64,000 bases of DNA from an uncultured Prevotella sp. (GCA_900317685.1 ONHQ01000008.1:16859-80858), one strand, 5' to 3'; numbered from the stretch's first letter, positions 28,733 to 37,169 are shown. A program made the numbers and translations. The notes: a model not told the origin generated them from the letters alone.

Positions 28733-29848
28733 ATGAAGTTAAGATCACTCGTTACGATTGCTGCCCTCGCACTGGGGACAGTCTCTGGCATGGCCCAGGC
28801 TACGTACACAGCTAAGGACGGCACAGAGTACACATTCAAAAAGCATTTGTTCCTCGACCTTCAGGGTGGTGCACAGTACACACTCGGCGAGGCTAAGTTC
28901 GACAAGCTCATCTCTCCGAACGTACAGCTTGGCTTGGGCTATCAGTTCAATCCTTGGTTCGGTGCCCGTCTGCAGGCCAATGCTTGGCAGAGCAAGGGTG
29001 GCTACAATGGTATTGACGAGGACGGTAAGCCCGTGCCTGTGACTTCTACCTACAAGTTCAAGTATGTTGCTCCGGGCTTGGACTTCATGTTCAACCTGAG
29101 CAATCTGTTCTGCGGTTGGAATCCTAACCGCGTGTTCAACGTGACAGCCTTCCTCGGCGGCGGCGCCAACATTGCTTGGGCCAACGACGACGCTGTGGCT
29201 ATGCACAAAGGCAACGGCGTGGTGATGCGCTATCTCTGGGACGGCACAAAGATCAAGGCTTTCGGCCGTGGTGGTGTGGATCTGAACTTCCGCGTCAGCG
29301 ACGCTGTGAGCATCATGCTCGAGGGTAATGCCAACGTGCTCAACGACCGCTACAACAGCAAGAAGGCTGGCAACGCTGACTGGTACTTCAATGCTCTGGC
29401 CGGTCTGCGCATCAACTTGGGTAAAACCTACACCAAGAAGGCTCCGGAACCAGCTCCAGAACCAGCTCCAGAACCAGTGAAGGAAGAGTATGTTGCTCCC
29501 GCACCTGCTCCGGAACCTGTTAAGGTAGAGCCGATCCGCCGTGATGTGTTCTTCCGCATCAATCGCTATGCCGTCACCACTCAGGAGCAGTCTAAGGTTG
29601 AGGATATCGTCAACTACCTCAACGAGCATCCTGATGCTAAGGTGACCGTTACCGGTTATGCTGATGCTGGTACAGGTAACAACGTGATCAACGACCGTAT
29701 CGCTAAGCGCCGTGCTGATGCTGTGACAAAGATGCTGATCGACAAGGGTGTGGCTGCAAGCCGTATCACTACCGACAGTAAGGGTGCTCGCGTACAGCCT
29801 TATGCTGAGAACGACAAGAACCGTGTCAGCATCATGATCGCTGAGTAA
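28733..29848 (+). CDS. OmpA-family outer-membrane protein with Pro-rich linker
   Basis: 371 residues from the ATG at 28733, which opens a normal signal peptide (MKLRSLVTIAALALGTVSGMAQA); the longer upstream frame would place it inside the leader. N-terminal barrel-like region (FLDLQGGAQYTLGEA, LGLGYQFNPWFGARL, WNPNRVFNVTAFLGGGANI), a repeated APEP linker about 240-275, and a C-terminal OmpA domain (VFFRINRY, VTVTGYADAGTGNNVINDRI, RVSIMI). Paralogue of 11319-12482. Anchors outer membrane to peptidoglycan by family knowledge. A terminator follows. Confidence 0.92.
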   Translation: MKLRSLVTIAALALGTVSGMAQATYTAKDGTEYTFKKHLFLDLQGGAQYTLGEAKFDKLISPNVQLGLGYQFNPWFGARLQANAWQSKGGYNGIDEDGKPVPVTSTYKFKYVAPGLDFMFNLSNLFCGWNPNRVFNVTAFLGGGANIAWANDDAVAMHKGNGVVMRYLWDGTKIKAFGRGGVDLNFRVSDAVSIMLEGNANVLNDRYNSKKAGNADWYFNALAGLRINLGKTYTKKAPEPAPEPAPEPVKEEYVAPAPAPEPVKVEPIRRDVFFRINRYAVTTQEQSKVEDIVNYLNEHPDAKVTVTGYADAGTGNNVINDRIAKRRADAVTKMLIDKGVAASRITTDSKGARVQPYAENDKNRVSIMIAE

Positions 29849-29880
29849 TCGCGTCATCTCTCTCCCGGTGTCGTGCCTTA

Positions 29881-29897
29881 TATATATAATAAGGTGT
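29881..29897 (+). repeat. 17-mer TATATATAATAAGGTGT, copy 2
   Basis: Lies between the OmpA stop and its terminator. Exact copies at 8516-8532 (minus strand) and 39448-39464 (plus). Confidence 0.8.
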
Positions 29898-29925
29898 GGA
29901 CAAACTGAGAGAACATCCAATATCG

Positions 29926-29959
29926 AGAGGCTTCGGAATGTTTCCGGAGCCTCTTTTTA
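29926..29959 (+). terminator. Terminator of right OmpA gene
   Basis: AGAGGCTTCGGAA (29926-29938) with TTCCGGAGCCTCT (29942-29954), then TTTT. Confidence 0.85.
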
Positions 29960-30008
29960 GGTATATGCGGCAGGCAAGTTTAAATTAGTTTAAACGATAG
30001 GAAGAGCC

Positions 30009-30039
30009 TTTGTGGGAAATGTTTTTTTTTATACTTTTG
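30009..30039 (+). promoter_or_regulatory. Promoter of the 40-residue basic protein
   Basis: -33 TTTG (30009-30012), 19-bp spacer, -7 TACTTTTG (30032-30039). Confidence 0.75.
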
Positions 30040-30082
30040 CACCCAGAAATTTTTAGTTAACAATATAATATCGTTTGCAATT

Positions 30083-30205
30083 ATGGGAGCAGCAGGAAAC
30101 AAAAAGCCTAAGAAGGCTAAGACAGCCAAGCACGCACCCCGCTACGAGATGGAGGACAGCATGTCCTCAAGCTTGACAAAAGGAAAGAAGAAATGCCTGC
30201 ACTAA
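30083..30205 (+). CDS. Very small basic protein, unknown function
   Basis: 40 residues, starting MGAAGNKKPKKAKTAKHAPR and ending KGKKKCLH, with 13 Lys/Arg and a Met/Ser patch (EMEDSMSSSL). It has its own consensus promoter 44 bases upstream and its own strong terminator right after, so it forms a single-gene unit, which supports a real gene. The composition suggests binding to nucleic acid or ribosomes. Not recognised as a named family. Confidence 0.65.
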   Translation: MGAAGNKKPKKAKTAKHAPRYEMEDSMSSSLTKGKKKCLH

Positions 30206-30226
30206 GCTGCGCACTTTCACTTTCTG

Positions 30227-30262
30227 AAAAAGATCCGGTACCAATGGTGCCGGATCTTTTTT
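30227..30262 (+). terminator. Terminator after the small basic protein
   Basis: AAAAAGATCCGGTACC (30227-30242), loop AAT, GGTGCCGGATCTTTTTT (30246-30262). Confidence 0.88.
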
Positions 30263-30285
30263 AGTATTATTGCAAGTCGGAAAAG

Positions 30286-30316
30286 TTGCTTTTTCCAAAA
30301 CTTTGCATTACCTTTG
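30286..30316 (+). promoter_or_regulatory. Promoter of the CvfB-like gene
   Basis: -33 TTG (30286-30288), 20-bp spacer, -7 TACCTTTG (30309-30316). Confidence 0.78.
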
Positions 30317-30344
30317 CAAGTAAGCATAATTAGCACACAAGACG

Positions 30345-31241
30345 ATGGATACAGAAATTAAGATTGGAAACTATAATACGCTGAAGATGACACGTGTGGC
30401 TGAGCGCCCTAACCCTCATGCCTTTGGCGGTAAGGAGATTTTCGGCATCTTTCTCGATGGCGGCAAGGAGGGTGAGATACTCATGCCACAGAAATACGTG
30501 CCGGAGCACGTGAAGGTGGGCAGCGACGTCCACTGCTTTGTCTATCTCGATCAGGACGAGCGACTCATAGCCACTACCGAGAAACCGCTGGCTAAGGTTG
30601 GGGACTTCGCCTATCTGAAATGCTCGTGGGTCAATGAGTATGGTGCCTTCCTCGACTGGGGGCTGATGAAGGACCTCTTCTGTCCCTTCCGCGAGCAGAA
30701 ACGGCGCATGGAGATCGGTGAGAGCTATATCGTGTATGTCTATGTCGACAAGGACAGTTATCGCGTGGCTGCCACGGCAAAGGTGGACCGCTGGCTCCAC
30801 GATGTGCGTGAGGACAACGGCGGCGGACTGCATAAGGGCGTAGAGGTGGACCTGCTCGTGTGGCAGAAAACGGAGCTGGGCTTCAAGGTGATCATCAACA
30901 ACCGCTATGCGGGACTCGTCTATAAGGATCAGATCTTCCAGTATATCCATACGGGTGACCGCGTGAAGGGCTACATCCTGAATGTGCGCGAGGACGGAAA
31001 GATCGACGTCTCGCTGCAGCCGATAGGACGCCGGCAGACACTTGACTTCGCCGGGACGCTGCTCGAATGGATCAAGGCGCATGAGGGCCACTGCCCGTTC
31101 AGCGACAAGAGTGATCCCGACGACATCAAACGAGAGTTCCAGGTGAGCAAGAAGGTGTTTAAGAAGGCTGTCGGTGATCTCTACAGGAAACAACTGATCA
31201 CCATCAGCGATAAAGGGCTCGACTTGGTGAAGGAAGGATAA
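30345..31241 (+). CDS. CvfB/YitL-like S1-domain RNA-binding protein
   Basis: 298 residues. Tandem S1-like OB folds: an N-terminal region (GIFLDGGKEGEILMPQKYVP), a middle S1 domain (CSWVNEYGAFLDWGLMKDLF), a further S1 domain (GFKVIINNRYAGLVYKDQIF, VKGYILNVREDGKIDVSLQP), and a C-terminal winged-helix-like part (FQVSKKVFKKAVGDLYRKQL). This order is that of the CvfB family, RNA-binding regulators of virulence or metabolism genes in Gram-positives. In Bacteroidota the role is not known to me. Single-gene unit with its own promoter. Confidence 0.85.
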   Translation: MDTEIKIGNYNTLKMTRVAERPNPHAFGGKEIFGIFLDGGKEGEILMPQKYVPEHVKVGSDVHCFVYLDQDERLIATTEKPLAKVGDFAYLKCSWVNEYGAFLDWGLMKDLFCPFREQKRRMEIGESYIVYVYVDKDSYRVAATAKVDRWLHDVREDNGGGLHKGVEVDLLVWQKTELGFKVIINNRYAGLVYKDQIFQYIHTGDRVKGYILNVREDGKIDVSLQPIGRRQTLDFAGTLLEWIKAHEGHCPFSDKSDPDDIKREFQVSKKVFKKAVGDLYRKQLITISDKGLDLVKEG

Positions 31242-31290
31242 TAGGAGACGGTTCCATACTTCGCCAAGGAAGTGTGGAACCGGTGGTTGA

Positions 31291-31956
31291 TTACACCTCG
31301 GTGCTGTCTGTCAGTCGGCCGTCGACCATGTGTATGGTGCGGTCGGTGATGGAGGCGAGATGCTCGTCGTGAGTGACGATGACGAAGGTCTGGCCGAACT
31401 TGTCGCGCAGGTCGAAGAAGAGCTGATGGAGCTCGGCTTTGTTCTTTGAGTCGAGGCTGCCCGAAGGCTCGTCGGCGAGGATGACGGCAGGATGGTTGAC
31501 CAGTGCACGTGCCACGGCGACGCGCTGCTTCTCACCGCCGGAGAGCTCGTTGGGCTTATGCTCCGCACGGTCAGCGAGTCCCATGAACTCCAGCAACTCC
31601 ATGGCACGCTGCTTAGCCTCCCGGCGGCCTTTGCCGTTGATGAAGGCTGGGATCATCACGTTCTCCAGTGCCGTGAACTCCGGCAAGAGCTGGTGGAACT
31701 GAAACACGAAGCCGATGTGCTCGTTGCGGAAGTCAGCGAGCTTGGAGGTGGAAAGCTTGCCGACGTCTATGCCGTCGATGACGACCGAGCCACTGTCGGG
31801 CTTGTCGAGTGTGCCGATGATTTGCAGCAATGTAGTCTTGCCGGCTCCCGATGGGCCGACGATGCTGACGACCTCGCCTTTGTTGATATGCAGGTCAATA
31901 CCTTTGAGCACCTGCAACTTACCAAATGATTTGGTGATACCTTTAACGTCTATCAT
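31291..31956 (-). CDS. ABC transporter ATP-binding protein, LolD/MacB type
   Basis: 221 residues from the ATG at 31956; the longer frame to 31968 would need a TTG start. All ABC motifs are present: Walker [11 protein letters not shown]-loop [17 protein letters not shown], signature [15 protein letters not shown], Walker [14 protein letters not shown] and the switch His in VTHDEHLAS. The sequence groups with LolD/MacB-type subunits that drive lipoprotein release or mechanotransmission, but no permease gene adjoins it, so its partner is elsewhere. Own promoter on the minus strand. Confidence 0.88.
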   Translation of the reverse strand: MIDVKGITKSFGKLQVLKGIDLHINKGEVVSIVGPSGAGKTTLLQIIGTLDKPDSGSVVIDGIDVGKLSTSKLADFRNEHIGFVFQFHQLLPEFTALENVMIPAFINGKGRREAKQRAMELLEFMGLADRAEHKPNELSGGEKQRVAVARALVNHPAVILADEPSGSLDSKNKAELHQLFFDLRDKFGQTFVIVTHDEHLASITDRTIHMVDGRLTDSTEV

Positions 31957-32046
31957 GGGGATAGTCAATCTTGTTTTACTATTTAGGAAAGTCTGTTTTC
32001 CAATTCTCTATGTTGGTGACACGCTTTCTCTTCTACCTTCTTCTTG

Positions 32047-32077
32047 CAAAAATACTAAGAATCTTTTGAAATCCCAA
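32047..32077 (-). promoter_or_regulatory. Promoter of the LolD-like gene
   Basis: Minus strand: -33 TTG (32075-32077), 20-bp spacer, -7 TATTTTTG (32047-32054). Confidence 0.75.
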
Positions 32078-32105
32078 GGATACGCAAGAATTATTTCCTT
32101 TCCTG

Positions 32106-34256
32106 CTAACTTCCTTTCTTAGGGAGGTTGAGCGACAGACTTTTGTTTTTCATCCAGTCGCGCAGGGCAGCGTAGGCTGAGGTCTCCTCGGTGTGCTGTG
32201 GCTGAGCGAAGGTCATGCGCATCTTGTCGTCGCCATACTGGTCGGGGAAGATGATCATCAGGTTCTTGCCTTTGAAGTATTTGGTCAGCTCCTCGGGTAG
32301 ACGCTCCTGGGCCGTTTTGAACGATACGGTACCTTTGCGGGCGGTGACAACGACGAAGAGATGATCGTCGGCGATGGTGGCGGCGAGCTTAGGCATCTCG
32401 TTCCAATGCTCCATCTCTATATAGGTGGCGCGCACTGAGGCGTGGCGGTTCTTGACATATTCGTTGATCATCTGCAACGTGTCCTTGCGACCGTAGAACA
32501 CGATGCGGCATTCGAGGTTCTCTGACAGTCGTGAGAGCCGTTCCACCCAGCGGTAGAAGCCTGGCTCGTACTGGGCGCGGGAAGGCACGGCGACCTGTAT
32601 GCGGCGTAGCGTGGCGATGGGATGGTTGAGGCGTGCCATGATGATCTGACGGCTCAGGCCGTTGAACAGGCTTTGGTGGAACTCGCCCCAGAACTTCGGG
32701 CTGACGCTGGCGTGGGTGTGCATGCCGATGAGCACCTCTGTGGCCTGGAATTCCTTGAAGGCGTGCTTGATGCCGTTGGCGATGTTGGCGGCAATGCGCA
32801 CCTGGGTCTGCAGGTGGACATCAGAGCCAGCGGCGTATTGGCTGACCTGATCCAGCAGCCGTTGCCCGGCATCTTGGTTCTTGCGGATGTTCTGGTCGTC
32901 ATACACAACGTTCAGCGCCACAATGCCCTGCGGACGCTTGACCGACCGCATCATCAGCGCTAAGTCGATGAGACGGTTGGCATATTCGGGATATTTCACC
33001 GGCACGAGGATGTTCTCCACCGTCGTGGGTGCTTCTTCGTCGTGTGCCACCTCCTTGTCTCGGACGATGATACGCTGGGCGGAGCGGTCGGTGACGATCG
33101 ACGAGATGATGCAGGTGAAGAGGATCATGATGACCACACCGTTGAGCATCTGTTCATCGACGAGGGGCTTTCCGTCGGCGCCCTTTAGTCCCATGCCCAC
33201 CATCACCATGGCAATGGCTCCGGCTGCATGAGCCGATGACAAACCAAACATCATGTGCGCCGACGACAACGGCAGACGAAAGAGGAAGCCGGAGAGATAG
33301 GCGGCGATGGCCTTGCTCAGCGTACCGATGATGACAAAGCACGCTACCACCCAAATGATATTCCCACCGGCAAAGAGCAGGCGAACGTTGATGAGCATGC
33401 CTACGCCAATGAGGAAGTAGGGGATAAACAGTGCGTTGCCAATGAACTCGATGCGGTTCATCAGCGGCGAGAGCTGTGGGATGTAGCGGTTGAGGATGAG
33501 GCCGGCGAAGAAAGCACCGAAGATGCCTTCCAGCCCGATGAGCTCGGCGAGTGCTGCCATGAGAAAGAGCATGGCCATGACAAAGATGAACTGCATGACG
33601 GCATCGCTGTATCGGCGCAGGAAACATCGTGTCAGCCGGGGAACGGCATAGAGCAGACCGGCGCAGTAGAGTGCCATCTTCAAAACGAAGAAAGTCCAGA
33701 AGGCCACACCACCGCCACCTTGATGGGAGGCTACGATGACGGCAAGTACTATGAGGGCCAGGAGCAGGCTCACCATTGTGGCACCCACACTGATGACTAC
33801 GCTCGGCTTGCGCTGCAGCCCATAGCGGCTGACAATGGGGTAGGAGATCAGCGTGTGCGACGACATGATACAGGCCAGCAACAGGGCGGCTCCCGTCGTA
33901 TAGCCCAACAGGCCGATGCCGGTGAAGTAGTTCATCACAAAAGGTATGGCGAAGGTCAGCAGACCGAAAAACAGCGCGCGGTATTTGTTGCGCTGCAGGC
34001 CATCGAGGTCCATCTCCAAAGAAGCCAGAAACATGATGTAGTAGAGGCCCACCCGTCCGAAGAGTTCAAAGGATGCGTCGCGCGAGAGAATGTCAAGACC
34101 ATACTGTCCCACGAGCACACCGGCCAGCACCATGCCGATGATGTGCGGGATGCGCAGCTTGCCCATGATGATAGGAGCCAGCAGGATGATGAGCAATACC
34201 ACGAAAAAGATCAACGTGGGGTTGGTGATGGGGAAGTATGACGCGATGTTGAGCAT
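32106..34256 (-). CDS. CPA2-family cation:proton antiporter with C-terminal USP-like domains
   Basis: 716 residues. The first ~390 contain about 12 hydrophobic helices of the Na+/H+ exchanger domain (LLIILLAPIIMGKLRIPHIIGMVLAGVLVG, GIFGAFFAGLILNRYIP, ALFIPYFLIGVGMLINVRLL). The remaining ~320 residues are soluble, with universal-stress-protein-like segments (ENILVPVKYPEYANRLIDLA, TEVLIGMHTHAS, LRRIQVAVPSRAQYEPGF). It exchanges Na+ or K+ for protons at the inner membrane; the ion cannot be told from sequence. A -7 box TACCTTTG lies about 32-39 bases upstream. Confidence 0.9.
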   Translation of the reverse strand: MLNIASYFPITNPTLIFFVVLLIILLAPIIMGKLRIPHIIGMVLAGVLVGQYGLDILSRDASFELFGRVGLYYIMFLASLEMDLDGLQRNKYRALFFGLLTFAIPFVMNYFTGIGLLGYTTGAALLLACIMSSHTLISYPIVSRYGLQRKPSVVISVGATMVSLLLALIVLAVIVASHQGGGGVAFWTFFVLKMALYCAGLLYAVPRLTRCFLRRYSDAVMQFIFVMAMLFLMAALAELIGLEGIFGAFFAGLILNRYIPQLSPLMNRIEFIGNALFIPYFLIGVGMLINVRLLFAGGNIIWVVACFVIIGTLSKAIAAYLSGFLFRLPLSSAHMMFGLSSAHAAGAIAMVMVGMGLKGADGKPLVDEQMLNGVVIMILFTCIISSIVTDRSAQRIIVRDKEVAHDEEAPTTVENILVPVKYPEYANRLIDLALMMRSVKRPQGIVALNVVYDDQNIRKNQDAGQRLLDQVSQYAAGSDVHLQTQVRIAANIANGIKHAFKEFQATEVLIGMHTHASVSPKFWGEFHQSLFNGLSRQIIMARLNHPIATLRRIQVAVPSRAQYEPGFYRWVERLSRLSENLECRIVFYGRKDTLQMINEYVKNRHASVRATYIEMEHWNEMPKLAATIADDHLFVVVTARKGTVSFKTAQERLPEELTKYFKGKNLMIIFPDQYGDDKMRMTFAQPQHTEETSAYAALRDWMKNKSLSLNLPKKGS

Positions 34257-34287
34257 ATATCTTCTATATTCCTACGATTTTCTTGCG

Positions 34288-34295
34288 CAAAGGTA
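34288..34295 (-). promoter_or_regulatory. -7 box of the antiporter promoter
   Basis: Minus-strand TACCTTTG followed by GC. No clear -33 TTG at 19-21 bp. Confidence 0.5.
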
Positions 34296-34357
34296 GCAAT
34301 TATTTTTTAAACTCTGAAAAATATTACATATTGTTCGTCTAATTGATTGAAAAGTTG

Positions 34358-34416
34358 TACTTTTGCAACACATAATTGCAACATATTATTGAAACATATT
34401 ATCTGCAACATTTATA
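34358..34416 (+). promoter_or_regulatory. asd promoter -7 box and four 13-bp leader repeats
   Basis: TACTTTTG (34358-34365) is the -7 box. Its end overlaps the first of four near-identical 13-mers: TGCAACACATAAT (34364), TGCAACATATTAT (34377), TGAAACATATTAT (34390), TGCAACATTTATA (34404). They fill the start of the leader, 22-74 bases before the asd start codon, and are good candidates for a regulator site or translation control. Confidence 0.65.
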
Positions 34417-34437
34417 TTTAAGAGAAAGGAATAGATT

Positions 34438-35451
34438 ATGAGAGTAGCTATTGTTGGTGCCAGTGGCGCCGTGGGCCAGGAGCTTCTGCGTATCCTCGCG
34501 GAGCGTGATTTCCCTGTTGATGATCTCGTGCTGTTCGGCTCTACACGTAGTGCCGGCCGCCTTTACAACTTCAAAGGCAAGGACTATGAGGTGAAGCTTT
34601 TGCAGCACAACGATGACTTCAAGGGTGTGGACATCGCCTTTACCTCTGCCGGCGCTGGTACGAGTAAGGAGTTTGCGGATACCATCACGAAGTACGGTGC
34701 AGTGATGATCGACAACTCCAGCGCCTTCCGTATGGACGACGACGTGCCATTGGTAGTGCCTGAGGTCAACGCCGCTGACGCATTGAAGCGTCCCCGCAGC
34801 ATCATCGCCAACCCTAACTGCACCACGATCATGATGGTCGTCGTGCTGGAGCCTATTGAGAAGCTGTCTCATATCAAGAAGATCCATATTGCCAGCTACC
34901 AGAGTGCCTCCGGTGCCGGTGCCGCCGCTATGAAGGAACTCGAGCAGCAGTACAAGGAGATGGTGGAGCAGGGACATGTGACTACCATCAATAAGTTCCC
35001 GCATCAGCTGGCTTATAACGTTATCCCGCAGATCGACAAGATGACGCCCAACGATTATACCAAAGAGGAGATGAAGATGTACAACGAGACGCGTAAGATC
35101 ATGCACTCCGATGTGCGCACCTCGGCTACCTGTGTGCGTGTGAGCTCACTGCGCTCCCACTCCGAGAGCGTATGGTTCGAGACGGAGAAGCCGCTGAGCG
35201 TGGAGGAGATCCGTGAGGCGCTGAAGGGTGCTCCCGGCGTCACCGTCGTCGACGATCCTCAAAACTATGTATACCCCATGCCGCTGGAGAGCGCTGGCAA
35301 AGACGATGTCTACGTGGGCCGCATTCGCAAGGACCTCGCAGATGATAACGGCAACACGCTGTGGCTCACAGGTGATCAGATCCGCAAGGGCGCAGCCCTC
35401 AATGCTGTGCAGATCGCCGAGTACCTGATCAAAGAGGGAGACGTGAAGTAA
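34438..35451 (+). CDS. asd: Aspartate-semialdehyde dehydrogenase
   Basis: Reduces aspartyl phosphate to aspartate semialdehyde with NADPH, feeding lysine/diaminopimelate, threonine and methionine synthesis. 337 residues, normal length. N-terminal NADP-binding motif [18 protein letters not shown], catalytic Cys128 in NPNCTTI, the [16 protein letters not shown] region and the substrate-binding RTSATCVRV with His in SLRSHSE. Cytosolic. It stands alone with its own promoter and repeat-bearing leader. Identification is secure. Confidence 0.96.
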   Translation: MRVAIVGASGAVGQELLRILAERDFPVDDLVLFGSTRSAGRLYNFKGKDYEVKLLQHNDDFKGVDIAFTSAGAGTSKEFADTITKYGAVMIDNSSAFRMDDDVPLVVPEVNAADALKRPRSIIANPNCTTIMMVVVLEPIEKLSHIKKIHIASYQSASGAGAAAMKELEQQYKEMVEQGHVTTINKFPHQLAYNVIPQIDKMTPNDYTKEEMKMYNETRKIMHSDVRTSATCVRVSSLRSHSESVWFETEKPLSVEEIREALKGAPGVTVVDDPQNYVYPMPLESAGKDDVYVGRIRKDLADDNGNTLWLTGDQIRKGAALNAVQIAEYLIKEGDVK

Positions 35452-35513
35452 GGAGCAAAGTCGGAAAGCAGGGAACGGCAAGAGCGCGGGAGCGGCGACG
35501 GGGCGGCGACAGA

Positions 35514-35549
35514 GCCTGCGACAAGGCCTGCGACAAGGCCTGCGACAAG
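35514..35549. repeat. Three 12-bp tandem repeats (GCCTGCGACAAG)
   Basis: Exact units at 35514, 35526 and 35538 in the GC-rich gap after asd. With the 38-bp array at 35600 they fill most of 35452-35863; no gene is seen there. Confidence 0.9.
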
Positions 35550-35599
35550 GCCTTGGCACAGCCAAGGCAAACCGAACCGCTAACGCATAAAACGCCCCC

Positions 35600-35734
35600 C
35601 TGCCTTCTGGCCCAGCCCCCCTGCCTTCCGGCCCAGTCCTTGGCTCTTTGGCGATGCCCTGCCTTCCGGTCCTGCCCTTGGCCCTTTGGCGCCCCCCTGC
35701 CTTCCGGTCCAGCCCTTGGCCCTTTGGCGGCCCC
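35600..35734. repeat. 38-bp minisatellite, three units plus a partial one
   Basis: Units 35621-35658, 35659-35696 and 35697-35734 each begin CTGCCTTCCGGYCCWGYCCT and continue TGGCYCTTTGGCG; a 21-bp partial unit lies at 35600-35620. Variation is at a few positions. Units carry no spacer, so this is not a CRISPR array. Confidence 0.9.
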
Positions 35735-35863
35735 CTGCTGCTCTTGAGGTGCGGGCCTTTCGCGTGAGCCGTTGCGTTTGCTTCGCCTGTGGCGAAGTCC
35801 TTCCTTTTCTTCCTTAGTATCCCTTGTTTTCAATCTTTTGCCTTTCTTTAATCTACTCTGCCT

Positions 35864-36868
35864 ATGAGTGAGGAACAATACCGAAAACACAAACCCTTTG
35901 CCGGTCCTCTGAAGCCTTCCATGCTGCGTCGCGCCCCCTTCAACGACTATCACTCGCGTCGCATCTACTTGCTGACGCTGACCACCGTCAACCGCTACCC
36001 ATGGCTTGGCGAGGTAGTGGGACACACGACGGCTCCGCGTTATACCCTCGACTACCCCCATATCGTTCCGAGTCCTTTAGGCCTCGCCGTCTTGGACGCA
36101 TGGCGCCATATCCCCGACTTCGTGCCGGAGATATCTATTGTCGACTACCAACTCATGCCCGACCATCTGCATGGCATCCTCTTTGTCCATGAGAGGATGG
36201 AACGGCATCTCGGAAACGTCGTCGGTGGCTTTAAGAAATCGTGCAACGCAGCCTTTCGCCGTATCATCCTTCATGAAGAGGAGAATCCTAAGGAACAACA
36301 CCACAAAGACGGTAATATGCTCTGGCAGCTCGGCTACAACGACCGCCTGCTGAAGAATGAAGGACAGATGGAGCGGTGGCGTCGCTATCTTCACGACAAC
36401 CCTTATCGGCTGATGATGAAACGCGAGCACCGTGATCTCTTCCGCGTGCAGCACAACTTTGAATATGCCGGCTATTGTTTCTCCGCCATCGGCAACCGCT
36501 TCCTTCTCGACTATCCAGAAAAGAAAGTTGTTCAGTGCTCACGCAGTCTCACGGCCGAACAGATCGAAGCCCAGCGCCAGCAGTGCCTGAAAGACGCAGC
36601 CCGTGGCGTGGTCTTCATCTCGCCGAGCATCTCGCCGGGCGAGAAAACCATCATGTGCAGCTTGTTTCTTCAGGGTTGTTCTCTCATCCACCTTCGTGAG
36701 AACGGCTTTACCGACTACTCCAAGCCTGTAGGCCGTTCGATGCAGGCCTGTGCCGAAGGCCGTCTGCTGCTATTGGCTCCTTGGGAGCATCACAATGCCC
36801 GCACGACGATCCGACGTGATCAGTGCTTAAGCCTGAACGAGATGGCCAAAGCCCTCAGCGAGTGTTAA
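35864..36868 (+). CDS. RAYT-type HUH transposase (IS200-like) fused to a Rossmann/SLOG-like C-terminal domain
   Basis: 334 residues. Residues about 30-195 form a REP-associated tyrosine transposase: the HUH motif is His101-Leu-His103 (LMPDHLHGILFV) and the catalytic Tyr is probably Tyr175 in RYLHDNPYR. RAYTs act on palindromic intergenic repeats as single-copy genes. Residues about 210-334 are extra: GVVFISPSISPGEKTIMCSL, LRENGFTDYSKPVGRSMQAC and EGRLLLLAPWEHHN look like the DprA/LOG-type nucleotide-binding fold. That reading is inference from pattern. No inverted ends of an insertion sequence flank it, fitting a domesticated gene. Confidence 0.75.
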   Translation: MSEEQYRKHKPFAGPLKPSMLRRAPFNDYHSRRIYLLTLTTVNRYPWLGEVVGHTTAPRYTLDYPHIVPSPLGLAVLDAWRHIPDFVPEISIVDYQLMPDHLHGILFVHERMERHLGNVVGGFKKSCNAAFRRIILHEEENPKEQHHKDGNMLWQLGYNDRLLKNEGQMERWRRYLHDNPYRLMMKREHRDLFRVQHNFEYAGYCFSAIGNRFLLDYPEKKVVQCSRSLTAEQIEAQRQQCLKDAARGVVFISPSISPGEKTIMCSLFLQGCSLIHLRENGFTDYSKPVGRSMQACAEGRLLLLAPWEHHNARTTIRRDQCLSLNEMAKALSEC

Positions 36869-36895
36869 CGCTCATCACTTTTCTGTGGCTTCTCC

Positions 36896-36925
36896 TTGTT
36901 ATATAGAAAAAAATGTGTATCTTTG
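36896..36925 (+). promoter_or_regulatory. Promoter of tRNA-Leu
   Basis: -33 TTG (36896-36898), 19-bp spacer, -7 TATCTTTG (36918-36925), about 22 bases before the tRNA. Confidence 0.78.
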
Positions 36926-36947
36926 CATCCACTTCAATTATTATCAT

Positions 36948-37029
36948 GCGCCTGTGGCGGAATTGGTAGACGCGCTAGACTTAGGATCTAGTTGCTCACG
37001 CAGTGCAGGTTCGAGTCCTGTCAGGCGCA
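36948..37029 (+). tRNA. tRNA-Leu (anticodon TAG)
   Basis: Acceptor arms GCGCCTG (36948-36954) and CAGGCGC (37022-37028) pair perfectly, with discriminator A at 37029. The anticodon stem CTAGA/TCTAG encloses CTTAGGA, giving anticodon TAG, which reads CUA and, depending on modification, other CUN codons. A long variable arm and GGTTCGAGTCC T-loop confirm a class II tRNA. The 3' CCA is not encoded. Confidence 0.97.
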
Positions 37030-37039
37030 CAAGACATAG

Positions 37040-37074
37040 AAATCCTAACCGGCGTTCGCTGGTTAGGATTTTTT
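37040..37074 (+). terminator. Terminator after tRNA-Leu
   Basis: AAATCCTAACCGGCG and CGCTGGTTAGGATT form the stem, followed by TTTTTT. Confidence 0.85.
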
Positions 37075-37126
37075 CCTTTTCCTGATATTTAACGCTCTTG
37101 GAAAGAGTATTTTGAAGAAAAAGCAG

Positions 37127-37134
37127 TAACTTTG
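37127..37134 (+). promoter_or_regulatory. -7 box of glyS promoter
   Basis: TAACTTTG followed by CAC, 36 bases before the start codon. The -33 element is not clear. Confidence 0.5.
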
Positions 37135-37169
37135 CACGAAAGTATAATTTATTAGAAAGTAATAGAATT

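Noticed and set aside
35600-35734. CRISPR array
   Set aside because: 38-bp units are contiguous, with no unique spacers and no cas genes.
35429-36061. Minus-strand 210-codon frame over the tandem repeats after asd
   Set aside because: Its product is only the translated 12-bp and 38-bp repeats plus the antisense of the RAYT start.
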